The position numbers and the translations under genes are program-made. A DNA stretch of 64,000 bases, taken from contig OZ037767.1 of assembly GCA_964035545.1 (NCBI GenBank), forward strand, positions 22,859,128 to 22,923,127, written 5' to 3'. The DNA comes from Bugula neritina. Taxonomy: Eukaryota > Bryozoa > Gymnolaemata > Cheilostomatida > Bugulidae. Position 1 is the first letter of the stretch. Every line of letters starts with the position of its first letter. The notes under the pieces are model-generated. The model was not told the DNA's origin. It saw only the letters and a program-made list of their open reading frames with translations, and ran no database searches. This document shows, piece after piece, positions 1-12,100 of this stretch.

Positions 1-1238
1 GTAGTATATACAAGTATTTGGACTAGTCTATCAACTTGGAGAAATGCTCACTTTAGATTTTAGTATATAATTTAGAATGAGAATCAGAATGACAGCCACA
101 ATGAGTCTATGAGGATCAAACTTTGAATGAGGCTTAGAGTTAGTATTAGTATTAGTATATTAAAAAGAAATTGAAAGTTCTATTTACACAACTGATTACT
201 TTGGCTTCAACTTTATAAGTTTAGAACTCAATATTTATTTTTATACTTTTAATTATAATTTTAGTTGTTCACTCTTCAGTCAAGTTTAGGTTAAATTCAT
301 TATATTTAATCTCAAAGCTAATGATTTATAGTACTAATAATAATTTAATAATATCAAAGACAAAAGTAGTATAATTATTATTTAAGTTATGACAAGCCTA
401 ACATTTACTTTTACTAGTACATAATAAAACTATAAGTAAACTTAAGTATAACTATTACTATAACATAAACTTGAAGCTAAACATAACACTAGCAGTAAAT
501 TTATTATTTATCATTATATTAACTTCAAGTGAGTCAACAATTGAAGTTTTAAACAATTGCAAATTGAAATTATACTGAAATAGTATACCTGCTGTAACTA
601 TAAACGCGTTCAGAAATCTTTTTTGATTTCATAGGACGCCGAAGTTTTCCAGATTCGACATTCCGCCTCTTCATTCTAACATAACACACCCAAAGTATAA
701 TTTTTTTTATGATTTGTAGGCATTCACACCAAAGTTAAGTATTTCGATTTGGCTGCTAAGCTATAGGCATATACAGAATTTTAGATTACTAAGAGTATTG
801 TCGCTTTTGCGCAGTGATACTTCCGTCTAGCCACAGACCATAAAATATACAGTGCGGCCAACTCAATAAGCTTTGCTTAATCGAGGATGCAAAATATTAT
901 ACGATACTCTATTGTTATTTTTAACCATAATCGTCACAGTTTTAGAACTATAGCTACTTTTGGTTTAAAACAAAATATTGAATCATATTGCTTAAAATTG
1001 AATGTTTCATTAAAGTTGGCTTCAGAAGTACCAGAGTTTTTGCTGTATTTTTGAAGGTTTGCGGAAATGTGCCTTTTAACTAATGCGTTTAGAGGGGCTT
1101 GTCGCCCCTACCCGATTGTTGATTTTGGCCTAACCATTCGCTCTCGGAAATTCCCGTTACAAGCATTTTTCTAGTTTTTTCTTTATCATTCATTTTGATT
1201 TTATTTCTAACTTGAACGAATTTAAAACTATCACCGCC
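1..1238. other. AT-rich upstream intergenic region of CCT8
   Basis: No gene is supported here. The first 1050 bases are AT-rich with no convincing coding exon on either strand. From about 1080 the composition becomes more GC- and CpG-rich up to the CCT8 start codon, as expected for a TATA-less housekeeping promoter and 5' UTR. An antisense open frame across 1089-1439 overlaps CCT8 exon 1 and resembles no known protein. Confidence 0.6.
1085..1238 (+). promoter_or_regulatory. Putative CCT8 promoter / 5' UTR with kappaB-like palindrome
   Basis: This is the GC-richer segment just before the CCT8 ATG. It contains the palindrome GGAAATTCCC at 1146-1155, a perfect match to the kappaB-type consensus, and a small hairpin formed by AGGGGC and GCCCCT at about 1093-1109. 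No TATA box is visible. The promoter role is inferred from position and composition; the start site cannot be placed from sequence alone. Confidence 0.3.
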
Positions 1239-4200
1239 ATGGCTATGCACATACCAAGAGCACCTGGGTTTTCTCAGATGATTAAAGATGGAGCAAAAGT
1301 AAGAATTTATAAATATAGTGATAACATCAACTTGAGACGACGAGGGCTCAAGCAGAGTAACTGTTAGTGTTACTGACTTACTCTTAGACGCAGACTGACT
1401 TACAATTACATTTGCTGACTTACAGTTAGTGTTACTCACTCTCAGTCGTTTAAATGCAGATCTAGCTTTAATTGAAATTCATGAAATAACTATATTATTT
1501 TAGATTTTTCTAGTCTTAAATGTTATTAAAATGTCAACGTGAAAATAATAATAATAATAATTATTAAATATTATTATTTATATTCGTATTGATATTGTAA
1601 TCATTTTTATTTTAGACATCATAATCATTCATTTATGAAAGTGCAGTAAAAATAATATTAGTATTACTATTGCCATTGGGCTTGGTATTACATTTACTAA
1701 TACTAATAGTGATAGTTATAGTAATACTATCACTATGTAGAGTACAGCTCAAATTGCGTAGTTTTTTTCCTTAAGCTTAGCATTAAATTTATATAGGAAT
1801 AATGTATTGTTTTATAATACATGTATGATGTATGCATGTAAATTTTGAAGATGTCTTTGCTGCTAACAATAACATCTCTATAATAAAATTGAAAGACTAA
1901 ACAAAAATGATAAAACTTATACAGTCTATGACAAGAATGAAATTTTAGACAACAACTAAGAACATGCTTTGTATTTCAGCATTTCTCTGGTTTGGACGAG
2001 GCTGTGTATAGAAATATAGAAGCCTGTAAGGAGCTAGCCAAAACGCTCAAGTCGGCATACGGTCCTCATGGGCAAAATAAAATGGTCATCAATCATCTTG
2101 AGAAGCTGTTTGTCACCAATGATGCTGCAACTGTGTTGAGGGAGCTGGAGGTAAGTAAATTACTACATGGTGTATCTCCCAGCACATTATGTGCCTTTGA
2201 ATTTTTATTCATAAGTTATTCTTCGCACTCGATATATGTTTATGCTTAAACTCCTCACTTACCTAGCTGGATAAATCACTTGTGGAAAATAAATCCTTAG
2301 CTGTATGTGTTAAGGATTTATCTACCAAACTCTTGGTAAGTTTTTATGTCTCTGGTTGCTTTCTCAGGTTCAGCACCCTGCAGCTAAAATGATTGTCATG
2401 GCGTCTCAGCAACAGGAACAGGAAGCTGGTGACGGAACAAACTTTGTCATAGCATTCGCCGGTGCGCTGTGTGAACAGGCTGAGGAGTTGTTGCGAATGG
2501 TAAGTAGTTTGGGTTCTAGTGTTGGTCATTTGGCTATGTTGGGGGCTTTTAGTACCCGCCTCCTTATCTAACCAGCCTTCATTTCAAAACCTAATACTCA
2601 TTTCCAATAATGTATTGTACTCGAATACTGTCCACTTTACAACTATGAGTGGCTGTAATATACGCAAGAACTCCTCTCAAATGTTTTTCTGGTCTTCTGT
2701 TGGTCAGGGAGTCTCGGTGTCGGAGGTTATTTCAGGGTATGAGCAAGCCACAAAGAAAGCTTTAGAGATTTTACCAAGTAAGTTCTGTAACCTATTATGT
2801 AGGGCTGGCACGGTTAGAATAACCTATTCTGTAGGGCTGGCACGGTTAGAATAACCTATTCTGTAGGGCTGGCACGGTTAAAATAACCTATTCTGTAGAG
2901 CTGGCACGGTTAGAATAGCAAGTTGGCGTTTTAGAGTGTTTGAGATCATTTTAGTTTACATGAAATTCAATTGAGTGTGGGATTTGGGAGCTTCTTGAAT
3001 AAGTCATATTTAATCATTTTCATGCGAATTAAGTTTTTCATCTGTCACTATATTTTTGCTAAACTGCAGGAGTGGATTGAAGTACGCAACAGATATTAAT
3101 TGCTGTTTTTCTCTGTAGATGTCCTCTACACCACTCGCTTGTCACTAATTTGTAAATTATTAAACTATCGCAACATTCATCGAGTCATGGCCATAGTGTT
3201 TGAGTGGCAGAGAAACTGAATGTGTAGGGAATAATGTGATGTCCGTACTGAAACAAGCTCTTATTGAACTGTTTCACTTGAAGTACACGGTCAAATAATT
3301 GAAGTAATGGCTGCCAAAGTGGTCTAGCAATACATACATGATATACCAGCAATGCAGCATGATAGGCAGCACTTTACTAGCTTTTGATGCATTTGTCAGC
3401 GCTGGAGTGTGGCCGTGTGAAAGATCTGAAAGACAGGGACAGTGTGGCAGCTTCTATCAAAACTGCTGTCATGAGTAAGCAGTATGGACACGAGGACTTT
3501 CTCTCTAAACTCATATGTGATGCCTGTCTCAACATCATGCCTGATCACCAGAAGTCTTTCAATGTTGACAAGATTAGAATCTGCAAGATTATGGTTTGTG
3601 CCATTTTTATTCTCATCTCTATATAATATAGTTTATACTGTGACTGTGATATGTACTGTCACTGTGGTATGTACTGTCACTGTGGTATGTACTGTCACTG
3701 TGGTATGTGATATCACTGTGGTGTGTACTGTCACGTAGATTTGTGCTGTGACATAGTATATGCTGTGACTTGTGTGGAATGTGACAATGAGTGTTATAAA
3801 ATGCCATCTTCGCTGTACAGGGGTCTGGCATAACTTCATCTAGTATAGTGAAAGGCATGGTGTTCAAGAGAATGGTAGAGGGAGAAGTAAACAAGGCGGA
3901 GAATGCCAAGATAGCTGTTTACTCTTGCCCACTGGATGTAACTCAAACTGAGACCAAGGTACTCGATGCTGCTTTACTTTACACACTCTATACTAAACAT
4001 TACTATAGATATAGAAATATGTGCATGTTTTGGAATTGTCTGCCCTTGAGCACATGCTGGTGGTTTACTTACAATGTGTAAGCAGGTAGTGCATGAATAT
4101 GTGTTGATAGCAAACTGCATGTACAGCAAGGATTGGTTAGCTATAAGAATGTCAATATGATTCACAGTGATGGAGGAGATGCGCCTGCGTTTAAAGTTCC

Positions 4201-7200
4201 GTATTCAATTGAATATTTATGTGTTTGTGTTTAGGGAACTGTTTTAATAAAGACAGCCCAAGAGTTGAAGGACTTCAGTTCAGGAGAAGAGAGTATGGTG
4301 GAGTCGGTAAGTACTTTGTAGCCTCTGTTCTCTGCATAATATAATATAGCTGTATGCTGCAGTCACACAGTTAAAGTGCTGAAACAATCATGTCAGATTG
4401 TCATAATGCCCAGAGTCAAGCACTTAGCCGTCTATGCGCTGAAGTCACATGGTTCTGCCTCCTAATGAACTGAATATTTGTTAACTGCTGGTGAAATTAT
4501 TATTAATTTTTTCATCAAGTCTAACAGTATTTCTTAGATTTTATGCTATTCATTCTTCAACTGTTCACTCTCTGGATTGAGTTAGTTTTATGAAGTCAGT
4601 TGATAAGAATATTTGTATTACAGCAAATCAAAGCCATAGCGGATACCGGGTGTAAACTTATTGTAACTGGTGGTAAGGTCGGCGAGCTGGCTCTACACTA
4701 CTGCAACAAGTACAACCTGATGGTGCTTAGGCTATTGTCAAAGTTTGACGTGCGTAGACTTTGTCAGACTGTGGGGGCCACAGCCCTTCCCCGCATTGTA
4801 AGTAATAACGCACTGCCTTGTCCATTATAAATTATTTCCAGCAAGTTTGCTGTTGTGTTTAAGAAGTAATGCTCTCCTGGAGGTTTATGTGTCACGGACA
4901 GATAACTCCGGAAAAGTATAGCTTGGCCTCTGCCTACATTTTCTTTGGTTATTTAATATCATCTACAAACTATTAAAGACGGTTTATGCAACTCATTACA
5001 TTATATGATAAACAGTTCCTAACAAAATTGCAGCATTATCATAGTCTTAAGAAAATACTTTATCCCTCCTTACCCAATGTGTGTAGGATTATATTATATG
5101 AATTGTACTGAATGATGAATATTCAATGCAAAGTTACAATTCTTGCAACTCTAAGCTGTATTTTGTTTTGATTTTGTGTCTGTGAAGCATCATTTCTTCA
5201 TCCAAACTGTATTGTGGTCATTCGGAATTATATATCAATATTGCTATTCTATATTATACTATAAACTATTTGTCTACTATCTCCTTTAACTCATGCTGTA
5301 TATCTGTATACTATAAAGTATCAACTGTAAATCTACTAATGATATATTATATCTGTTCTATCTACTCTATCTTGTAGACACCACCAACAGCTGAAGAGGC
5401 TGGTTACGTTGACCATGCCTATGCTGATGAAATCGGTGAACAAGCCGTGGTGATTCTACGACAAGGTAAGTGAAATGTACAGGTGAGCTACTAGTGTACA
5501 GGTGAGCTACTAGTATACAGGTGAGCTACTAGTATACAGGTGAGCTACTAGTATACAGGTGAGTTACTAGTGTACAGGTGAGCTACTAGTGTACAGGTGA
5601 GTTACTAGTATACAGGTGAGTTACTAGTGTACAGGTGAGCTACTAGTGTACAGGTGAGTTACTAGTATACAGGTGAGTTACTAGTATACAGGTAAGTTAC
5701 TAGTATGCAGGTGAGCTGCTAGTATACAGGGAGCTACTAATATACAGGTGAGCTACTAGTATACAGGTGAGCTACTAGTATACAGGTGAGCTACTAATAT
5801 ACAGGTGAGCTACTAGTGTACAAGTAAGTTACTATTGTGCTCTACTGCCACCATTGCAGAGAAAGAAGACTCCCAGCTGGCCACCATTGTAATCAGGGGA
5901 TCTACTGACAACCTAATGGATGACATTGAGAGAGCTGTAGACGATGGAGTCAACACATTCAAGGCTCTCACCAAGGACAATCGACTCGTGGCTGGCGCTG
6001 GAGCCGCTGAAATAGAGCTTGCAAAGCAGATATCATCGTATGGTGAGGTAGGGCAACTCCTCAACTCTTCTGCTATTGCACCTACATTACACTGCAGTGT
6101 ACCTACATTACACTACAGTGTACCTACATTACACTGCAGTGTACCTACATTACACTACAGTGTACCTACATTACACTGCAGTGTACCTACATTACACTAC
6201 AGTGTACCTACATTACACTACAGTGTACCTACATTACACTGCAGTGTACCTACATTACACTACAGTGTACCTACATTACACTACAGTGTACCTACATTAC
6301 ACTACAGTGTACCTACATTACACTACAGTATAACTACATTACACTACAGTGTACCTACATTACACTACAGTGTACCTACATTACACTACAGTGTACCTAC
6401 ATTATACTACATTATACCTACATTATACTACATTATACCTACATTATATTACAGTGTACTACATTGTATTGCAGTGTACCTACATTACACTATATATGTA
6501 TTTTCTGTCTATTCAATAAGCCCTCGTCAAATATGAAACAACAATTTTATTCTGGGCATTAAATACTCAAACTGAGAGCTCAGCAAAAATTTTCTCCAAT
6601 GCATTTTTGAACAAATTGCTTCCTTTTTATAATTTCATTTTTTAACTTAAACAAATAATTTTAGTTACGTTCTATACTGTGGCCACATGGCTTTTATGTA
6701 CATTATATAATTCGTTATGTTCTTCAGACTTGCCCCGGCCTGGAACAGTATGCTATACAGAAGTTTGCGCAGGCCCTCGAGACAATGCCCAAGATCTTAG
6801 CTGAGAACACGGGGGTCAAGGCCACGGAGGTTCTCTCTCAGCTGTATGCGGCTCACCAAGACGGCCAGAAGAATGTCGGTGTGGATGTGGAGGTGAGTAG
6901 AGTCGGTGGTTGTCTCTCAGGTTGTCTCTCAGGTGCTCGGTGTATGCTGCTGTTAGTCATCGGATCGGCAAGTTTGTTGACGATATGAGGGAGGGGATGA
7001 CTTTGTGTGGGTTCAGTTGCCATTGCTTAGACCAGCTATATCTCAGTGTGTTTGGAGTCATCTTCTATACCAAAAGCCAAGAGTGCTAAAGAATTTAAAC
7101 CTTAAAATTTTCAGTAAAACACCTTTGCTTGCTGCTACCTGTTGCAATAAAAAGGCAATATTTTAGAAGAACTTTTTTTGTAAAATATTGGCTTATTGTC

Positions 7201-9132
7201 ACAGTTTGAGTTAACCGGTAATCAATCAGTGTTTTACACCCAACTTGTTAGTCATTTAAGGGAAGCACTACTTTGAGACCTTCTCAAGTCATTGCTCTGA
7301 GCTCAGCATGGAATACTTACGTTTCATGTTGACTTACACTGTGCGAGTGTTTGGTAAGCTGATACCCTCAGCTGATCCTAGCTCTCAGCACTACCACAAG
7401 TGAGGCAGAGGGAACCTTACTGTAGCTTCTTCTTGAAAGAAATTGAATTCTTTGATGACAGAAATTTAAACATATTCATTTCTAAGGTGTTGGCGTATCA
7501 TTTGGGTATCAGGTGTCAGGTTCAAGCATTCTTTGTTGTAATTGTTATTTGTAAAGCCTATCAGAGCACACTAGTGCTCCTATAAATCTGGTATATTAAT
7601 AGCATTGATACACGCTGTATATATTTACATGTCTCAGGAATATACAGTATTTATACTATGCATGGTTCTATTAATTTATATTCAACTCTGGTTGGCCAAT
7701 AGGAACGAAGTATAGCTTAATCGTCAGATTTTCATTATTGGCGTAATGCCAAAGTCAGAGATGAGTTGGATATTTTTTCAAAGAAGCCCAGCCAATATTT
7801 AGCTCACCATACTGGCATGTTGAATGGAAGAGGTGTGGTAAATATGTGTGATGCAAGGATTTGTGGGGAGGGAAGGAGGGAAGGGTTATAAGATAATAGT
7901 GATTGTTTGTATTATAACCTGTGATATGGGCAGGGTCCAAGAATATGGTTTCATATATAACATAAATAAAGTTAATGCAACGGATGTCTAGGATTTCATA
8001 ATATGTCACTCATGCAAAGTGCTTTAAAGTTCTTATTTCAAATTACTGTGAAATAAATCTGGTTTTACTCATGGTAGTTCACCAACTCTGCTCTCTCTAG
8101 CTTTCTTCTGAGTAGGATAAAAAAACACTGTCTCCTTTTGATTCATGGTTAATAACGCTTAATTTTCAAGAAGATTTATAGATTTTTTGCTTATTTGATA
8201 AACTTTTTTGCTATTACTAGGCTTAGAGAAAATTTTAAACTTTGTACCACCAGTCTACCAGCATGTATTTAATGTTAAATATCTGCAATTGTTCTCCCAA
8301 ACGTCACACAGTTATTTTATAAATACCAGTTTCTTTGCTGATTTTCTTAATTGTAATACTTTGTTTGAGTGTTGAAATATTGCTACAAAAACATCAGATA
8401 ATTTGTCTCATTGTCCAAAGTTTTGTGGCACTATACTTTCATGTAATCTTTGCTGACAATTAAGATAGATATGCTGCCGTTATTTGCTGCTGTCTCCTCA
8501 CTTGATCACTTGGCTGTTACAGGCTGAAGGACCTGCTGTCTGTGATGCTGTCAAAGCTGGACTCCTGGATCTCTATCTCACCAAATTCTGGGCCATCAAG
8601 TTTGCGTCCCAAGCTGCCACCACAGTCCTCAAAGTTGATCAGGTAAATATTCACTCCTCCAGTTGATGGTGTTCCATTCAGTACACGGTTATAGAATAGT
8701 ACTATTACATGCTATATCTCAGTCAGTACACAGTTATAGAGCATTACTATTACATACTATATCTCAGTCAGTACACAGTTATAGAGCAGTACTATTACAT
8801 GCTATATCTCAGTCAGTACACAGTTATAGGGCATTACTATTACATGCTATATCTCAGTCAGTACACAGTTATAGAGTAGTACTATTACATGCTATATCTC
8901 AGTCAGTACACAGTTATAGAGTAGTACTATTACATGTCTTGCTACACTTATGTACAACTGTATCCAAGACTGCAGATTTGTAAAACTGGTAGTTGTCTTT
9001 TCTTGTATACTAATCTACATATATGCATGTTGTGGTTATGCCTCTGTGTGTATTTACTTATAGATTATAATGGCCAAGGCAGCTGGTGGCCCGAAGCCCC
9101 GAGAAAATAAGGACTGGGATGAGGATGATTAG
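1239..9132 (+). CDS. CCT8: T-complex protein 1 subunit theta (TRiC/CCT chaperonin), 13 exons, complete
   Basis: This encodes the theta subunit of the cytosolic group II chaperonin TRiC/CCT, an ATP-driven two-ring complex that folds actin, tubulin and other proteins. Exons are 1239-1298, 1980-2150, 2368-2499, 2708-2777, 3400-3593, 3821-3958, 4235-4306, 4624-4797, 5378-5465, 5860-6047, 6728-6892, 8523-8642 and 9064-9132. All introns are GT-AG and phases match throughout, giving 546 aa against 548 in human. The start AUG lies in the strong context GCCATGG and the product begins MAMHIPRAPGF. Diagnostic blocks include MVINHLEKLFVTNDAAT, GDGTNF (about residues 98-103), MSKQYG, IAVYSCP, IVTGGK, RGSTDNLMDDIERAVDDG, CPGLEQYAI and a C-terminus ending DWDEDD. 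The conserved GGGA near residues 412-415 reads GAGA. Five introns hold minisatellites. No AATAAA was found in the 300 nt after the stop. Confidence 0.97.
2790..2917 (+). repeat. Minisatellite, 32-bp unit x 4 (CCT8 intron 4)
   Basis: Four head-to-tail copies of a 32-bp unit with the core TAGGGCTGGCACGGTTAGAA start about 12 nt after the intron 4 donor. Copies differ by only a few substitutions. The unit is GC-richer than the surrounding intron. Confidence 0.9.
3638..3735 (+). repeat. Short tandem array, about 18-bp unit (CCT8 intron 5)
   Basis: This is an imperfect tandem array of an 18-bp unit, TGTACTGTCACTGTGGTA, present about five times with degenerate ends. It lies just inside intron 5 and decays into related TGTGAC-rich sequence toward 3790. 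Confidence 0.8.
5477..5837 (+). repeat. Minisatellite of 19-bp units, each with a consensus 5' splice site (CCT8 intron 9)
   Basis: About 19 tandem copies of RTACAGGTGAGYTACTAGT begin 11 nt after the authentic exon 9 donor and reach almost to the exon 10 acceptor, so they fill nearly the whole intron. Seventeen units contain CAGGTGAG or CAGGTAAG, matching the metazoan 5' splice consensus. One unit is damaged (CAGGGAG) and the last reads CAAGTAAG. Units differ mainly at two transition positions, as expected for recent homogenisation. Confidence 0.95.
6081..6493 (+). repeat. Minisatellite of 21-bp palindromic units (CCT8 intron 10)
   Basis: About 19 to 20 tandem copies of a 21-bp unit, CCTACATTACACTRCAGTGTA, begin 33 nt after the exon 10 donor. 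The version with G at the variable position contains the perfect 14-nt palindrome TACACTGCAGTGTA. The period is a multiple of three, so it creates a long repetitive open frame, but that frame is intronic. The right end decays into TATAC-rich variants from about 6400. Confidence 0.95.
8679..8936 (+). repeat. Minisatellite, 45-bp unit x about 5.7 (CCT8 intron 12)
   Basis: Five complete copies and one partial copy of a 45-bp unit containing CAGTACACAGTTATAGAG and CATGCTATATCTCAGT follow exon 12. The period is a multiple of three and gives an artefactual open frame. Copies are more than 90 percent identical by eye. Confidence 0.92.
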
Positions 9133-12100
9133 AGCACCTGTTCTACTAGTCATTACCACTGACTGACCTGACTATAGCCAATCTGCCATTCTGTCACTCT
9201 TTACAGCTGATATTATGACATTTTATGGACTTTCTTAATTTGGTGTGAGAGTGATGTTGTAATTTTTTAACTTGATGTTTGTACATGAAAATACAGGTTC
9301 TACATCTTCATATTATTTCTCCTAGTTTATTATAGTCAATACAGCCACATAAGATCAACATTTCCCATCAATTGGTATCTGGTATACTTATGCAACTGGT
9401 AGACTTCACATTAGCGTAAAATCTGTAAATATTATCAACTATCCAGCATATATATATACCTGGAAATGTGCATGAACGGGTGTTTATAGAAAGACTAAAT
9501 ATATGTAATGTGAACAGGCTTTTAGCCTATATATATCATCTTGAAATTTACACCCTTTGACTTTATTCATTAATTAGCCGAGTTGACAATAATTAGAGGG
9601 TTGCATTTACATTGTCTATCTGTCTTGCAATCTATCTGCAATTTCATCTCAAATATTTTAACCTGATCTGTATAATTAGCTAATCAGATTATAATTTGAG
9701 CTCTAGAGCAGATAAGGGTCGGACATCAAGGCCTCTGTCATACTTTTGGTAGATTGTTCATATCTACTGCTCCACTTTCTTCTGACTGGATGCAAATGTT
9801 TATTGTAATTCGTCTCAAATAGATTAGGCATGTATGCAGCCCCCCAGTTTTTAACCATAATTTGAAACCGTTTTTTATTGGTAGCTGTATACAGATGCTA
9901 CAGATATTTGATATTTATAATTTTGCATACTGAATATGGAGATTAAAGAGCATCCAATTTTCATATTTTGGATTTTTCTCTAAAGAGGATCAACACATTT
10001 GGCAAATAATAATAGTTTTTGGTGACTTTGTTTTGCTTATAATATTTGGTCACATTTAACCCATAACTCGGAAATGACAACTGTCCACTAGTCTTGGTAT
10101 TGTTCAATTGTATACTTGTTTATACAGCATCAGTTATTAGTAATAGTTCTTAGTGATGGTTGGCAGTTATTAAAGGTAATAATTAGTAATAGTAATTAGT
10201 GGTAGGTGTTGGGGACACGTATGAGTCATTCCTAAGTAGTTTTGTGACATCATTAGAGGTTTGCTGTCTGGTCTTTTCTGAAAATATCAGTATTAATGTC
10301 AACCCTGGTTGGTAGCGAGGGGGAGATGATGTGGATGAGAACCCCCTCCCACTCCTCAGCGTCCAGTAAATAAATTGCTATTCTATTGGGGAAGCCTTCA
10401 TCATTAATTAGAAATATTTCATCTAATAGTGTAATTATATTTGGCTTCCTTTGCAGAGTCAATTTGACAATCTTGACTAATCAGTAGCATCTTCTATTGT
10501 GTGGAAGCTATTTTTGTTCTACCTCAAATTCCAAAGTTACACAAACATCACATCATATAACATCTCGAAAGAGGCTCTTAAACGAATGACACTTGGTAAC
10601 GTGCACTTCTTTGCACAAATGACTATGCATATCAACATTTATCTCTATTTACGGAAATTAAATATGCAAATGCAAGCCCATATCAATTTAGCAAAGAATG
10701 AAAAGTGACAAGTAAGACTATAATTTTAAAGTTATTGTAATCTAATGACCCCTGATTACACCATCTTTGGCTATTGTTAAAGGCAAGTGGCACACGACTA
10801 CACTTCAACTGTAACACAAGTATTTGTACGCAATCTAAGACTGACTACTGCTAGCCGCAGCTGATCTGTCTGGTAGTTTGAGGCGTTATAGATGGTGATA
10901 TAGCTTATGCCTACAGCTAACAACTAAAACGTATTGTGCTGTGTATCTGCTGTGGGCGTGCTTCACAGATTTCAAAGTGCTAAGGCTATAAACTAAACTT
11001 GCAGGTTAATGCTCAGCAAATATAATTATCTATCAGTTATAAGGAGTAAAATATAATAACTACTAGGTCCTAGGATAACCGAAACAATTGCTTGTGGTTA
11101 GAAAATTTCAAATTACAGCATAAGCTGAATTAGAATGTCTTGTAGAAATAAATAATAAAAGGTTATATTTAACATGGCTTTTGCTTTTTCTGTTTTGAAT
11201 ATTTTCTTTAAAATAGTCATTCAATAATTTTCTTTTGATTTCTAGATCAATACCATTTCTGCTTAGCCTGATACAAAGTTTACTACAGACATTTTTAAAC
11301 CAATAGTTGAATGTGAATCGGTAATCTTAATAATTCTTTATTCAAAAACTCTTATTGTTATAAATTGGTGATCAGTTTTATAAAAATCATTGCTGCTGTT
11401 GAGTAATAAATAAGATAGTAGTTTGTTTACAAGAGCTGTTTGCACAAGGAGCTCTTAACCTAGGATACTATATAGTCTTCCCAGAAAAGGGGTGGGCAAC
11501 TAGGGGCCCCAGAGCCACATGTAGCCCTTTGTCCATTTTTCAGTGACCATTTTAATGCTTAAGGTAAGTAAAAGCTGTTATATGCATTCTGATAAGCACA
11601 GTATAGGTTTATCGGCAAATTACTTTATTATACTAAAATTAAATTTGTTTTAGCTGACTTCTGAACTTGGTGCTCATACAAAGGAAGTTGCCTATCCCTG
11701 TCCTACAGGTCTCTCCGAGAAATGTGGGGGATGTCATTTAAAATCTTATTAAACTATACACTGTGTTGTAATTATAATGTGATGAAACCATAGGTACAGT
11801 AATTGTATTATGATAGTAGGGGTACTTGAAACTCTAGAAGGAAAGAAAAGGGTACACGGGCTGTGAGGGTTGGGAACCACTGGCCTAGTGTACTTTTCAC
11901 CCTATACAGTAATGTTGTCTACATTACAAGTTATTTCCATTTATAACCACAGCATTTCGCTGAGCTAGTCAAGACTTGAAATTAAGTGACATTTATTACA
12001 ATGTCAACAAGGGAAGCTGTGACTCTAACATGACATTTAAATTGTTATCAAACTGCCTAAAGAACTTGATTGCTTTGTAAAACTAAACAAGTTATTAAAA

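Noticed and set aside
1089-1439. A 116-codon minus-strand frame over CCT8 exon 1
   Set aside because: It overlaps the verified CCT8 start exon antisense, is serine/threonine-rich and resembles nothing known.
5835-6536. A 233-codon frame that begins in CCT8 exon 10 and continues as a PTLHYSV repeat protein
   Set aside because: The reading frame runs through the exon 10 donor at 6048 into the 21-bp minisatellite; exon 11 at 6728 restores the CCT8 frame, so the repeat part is intronic.
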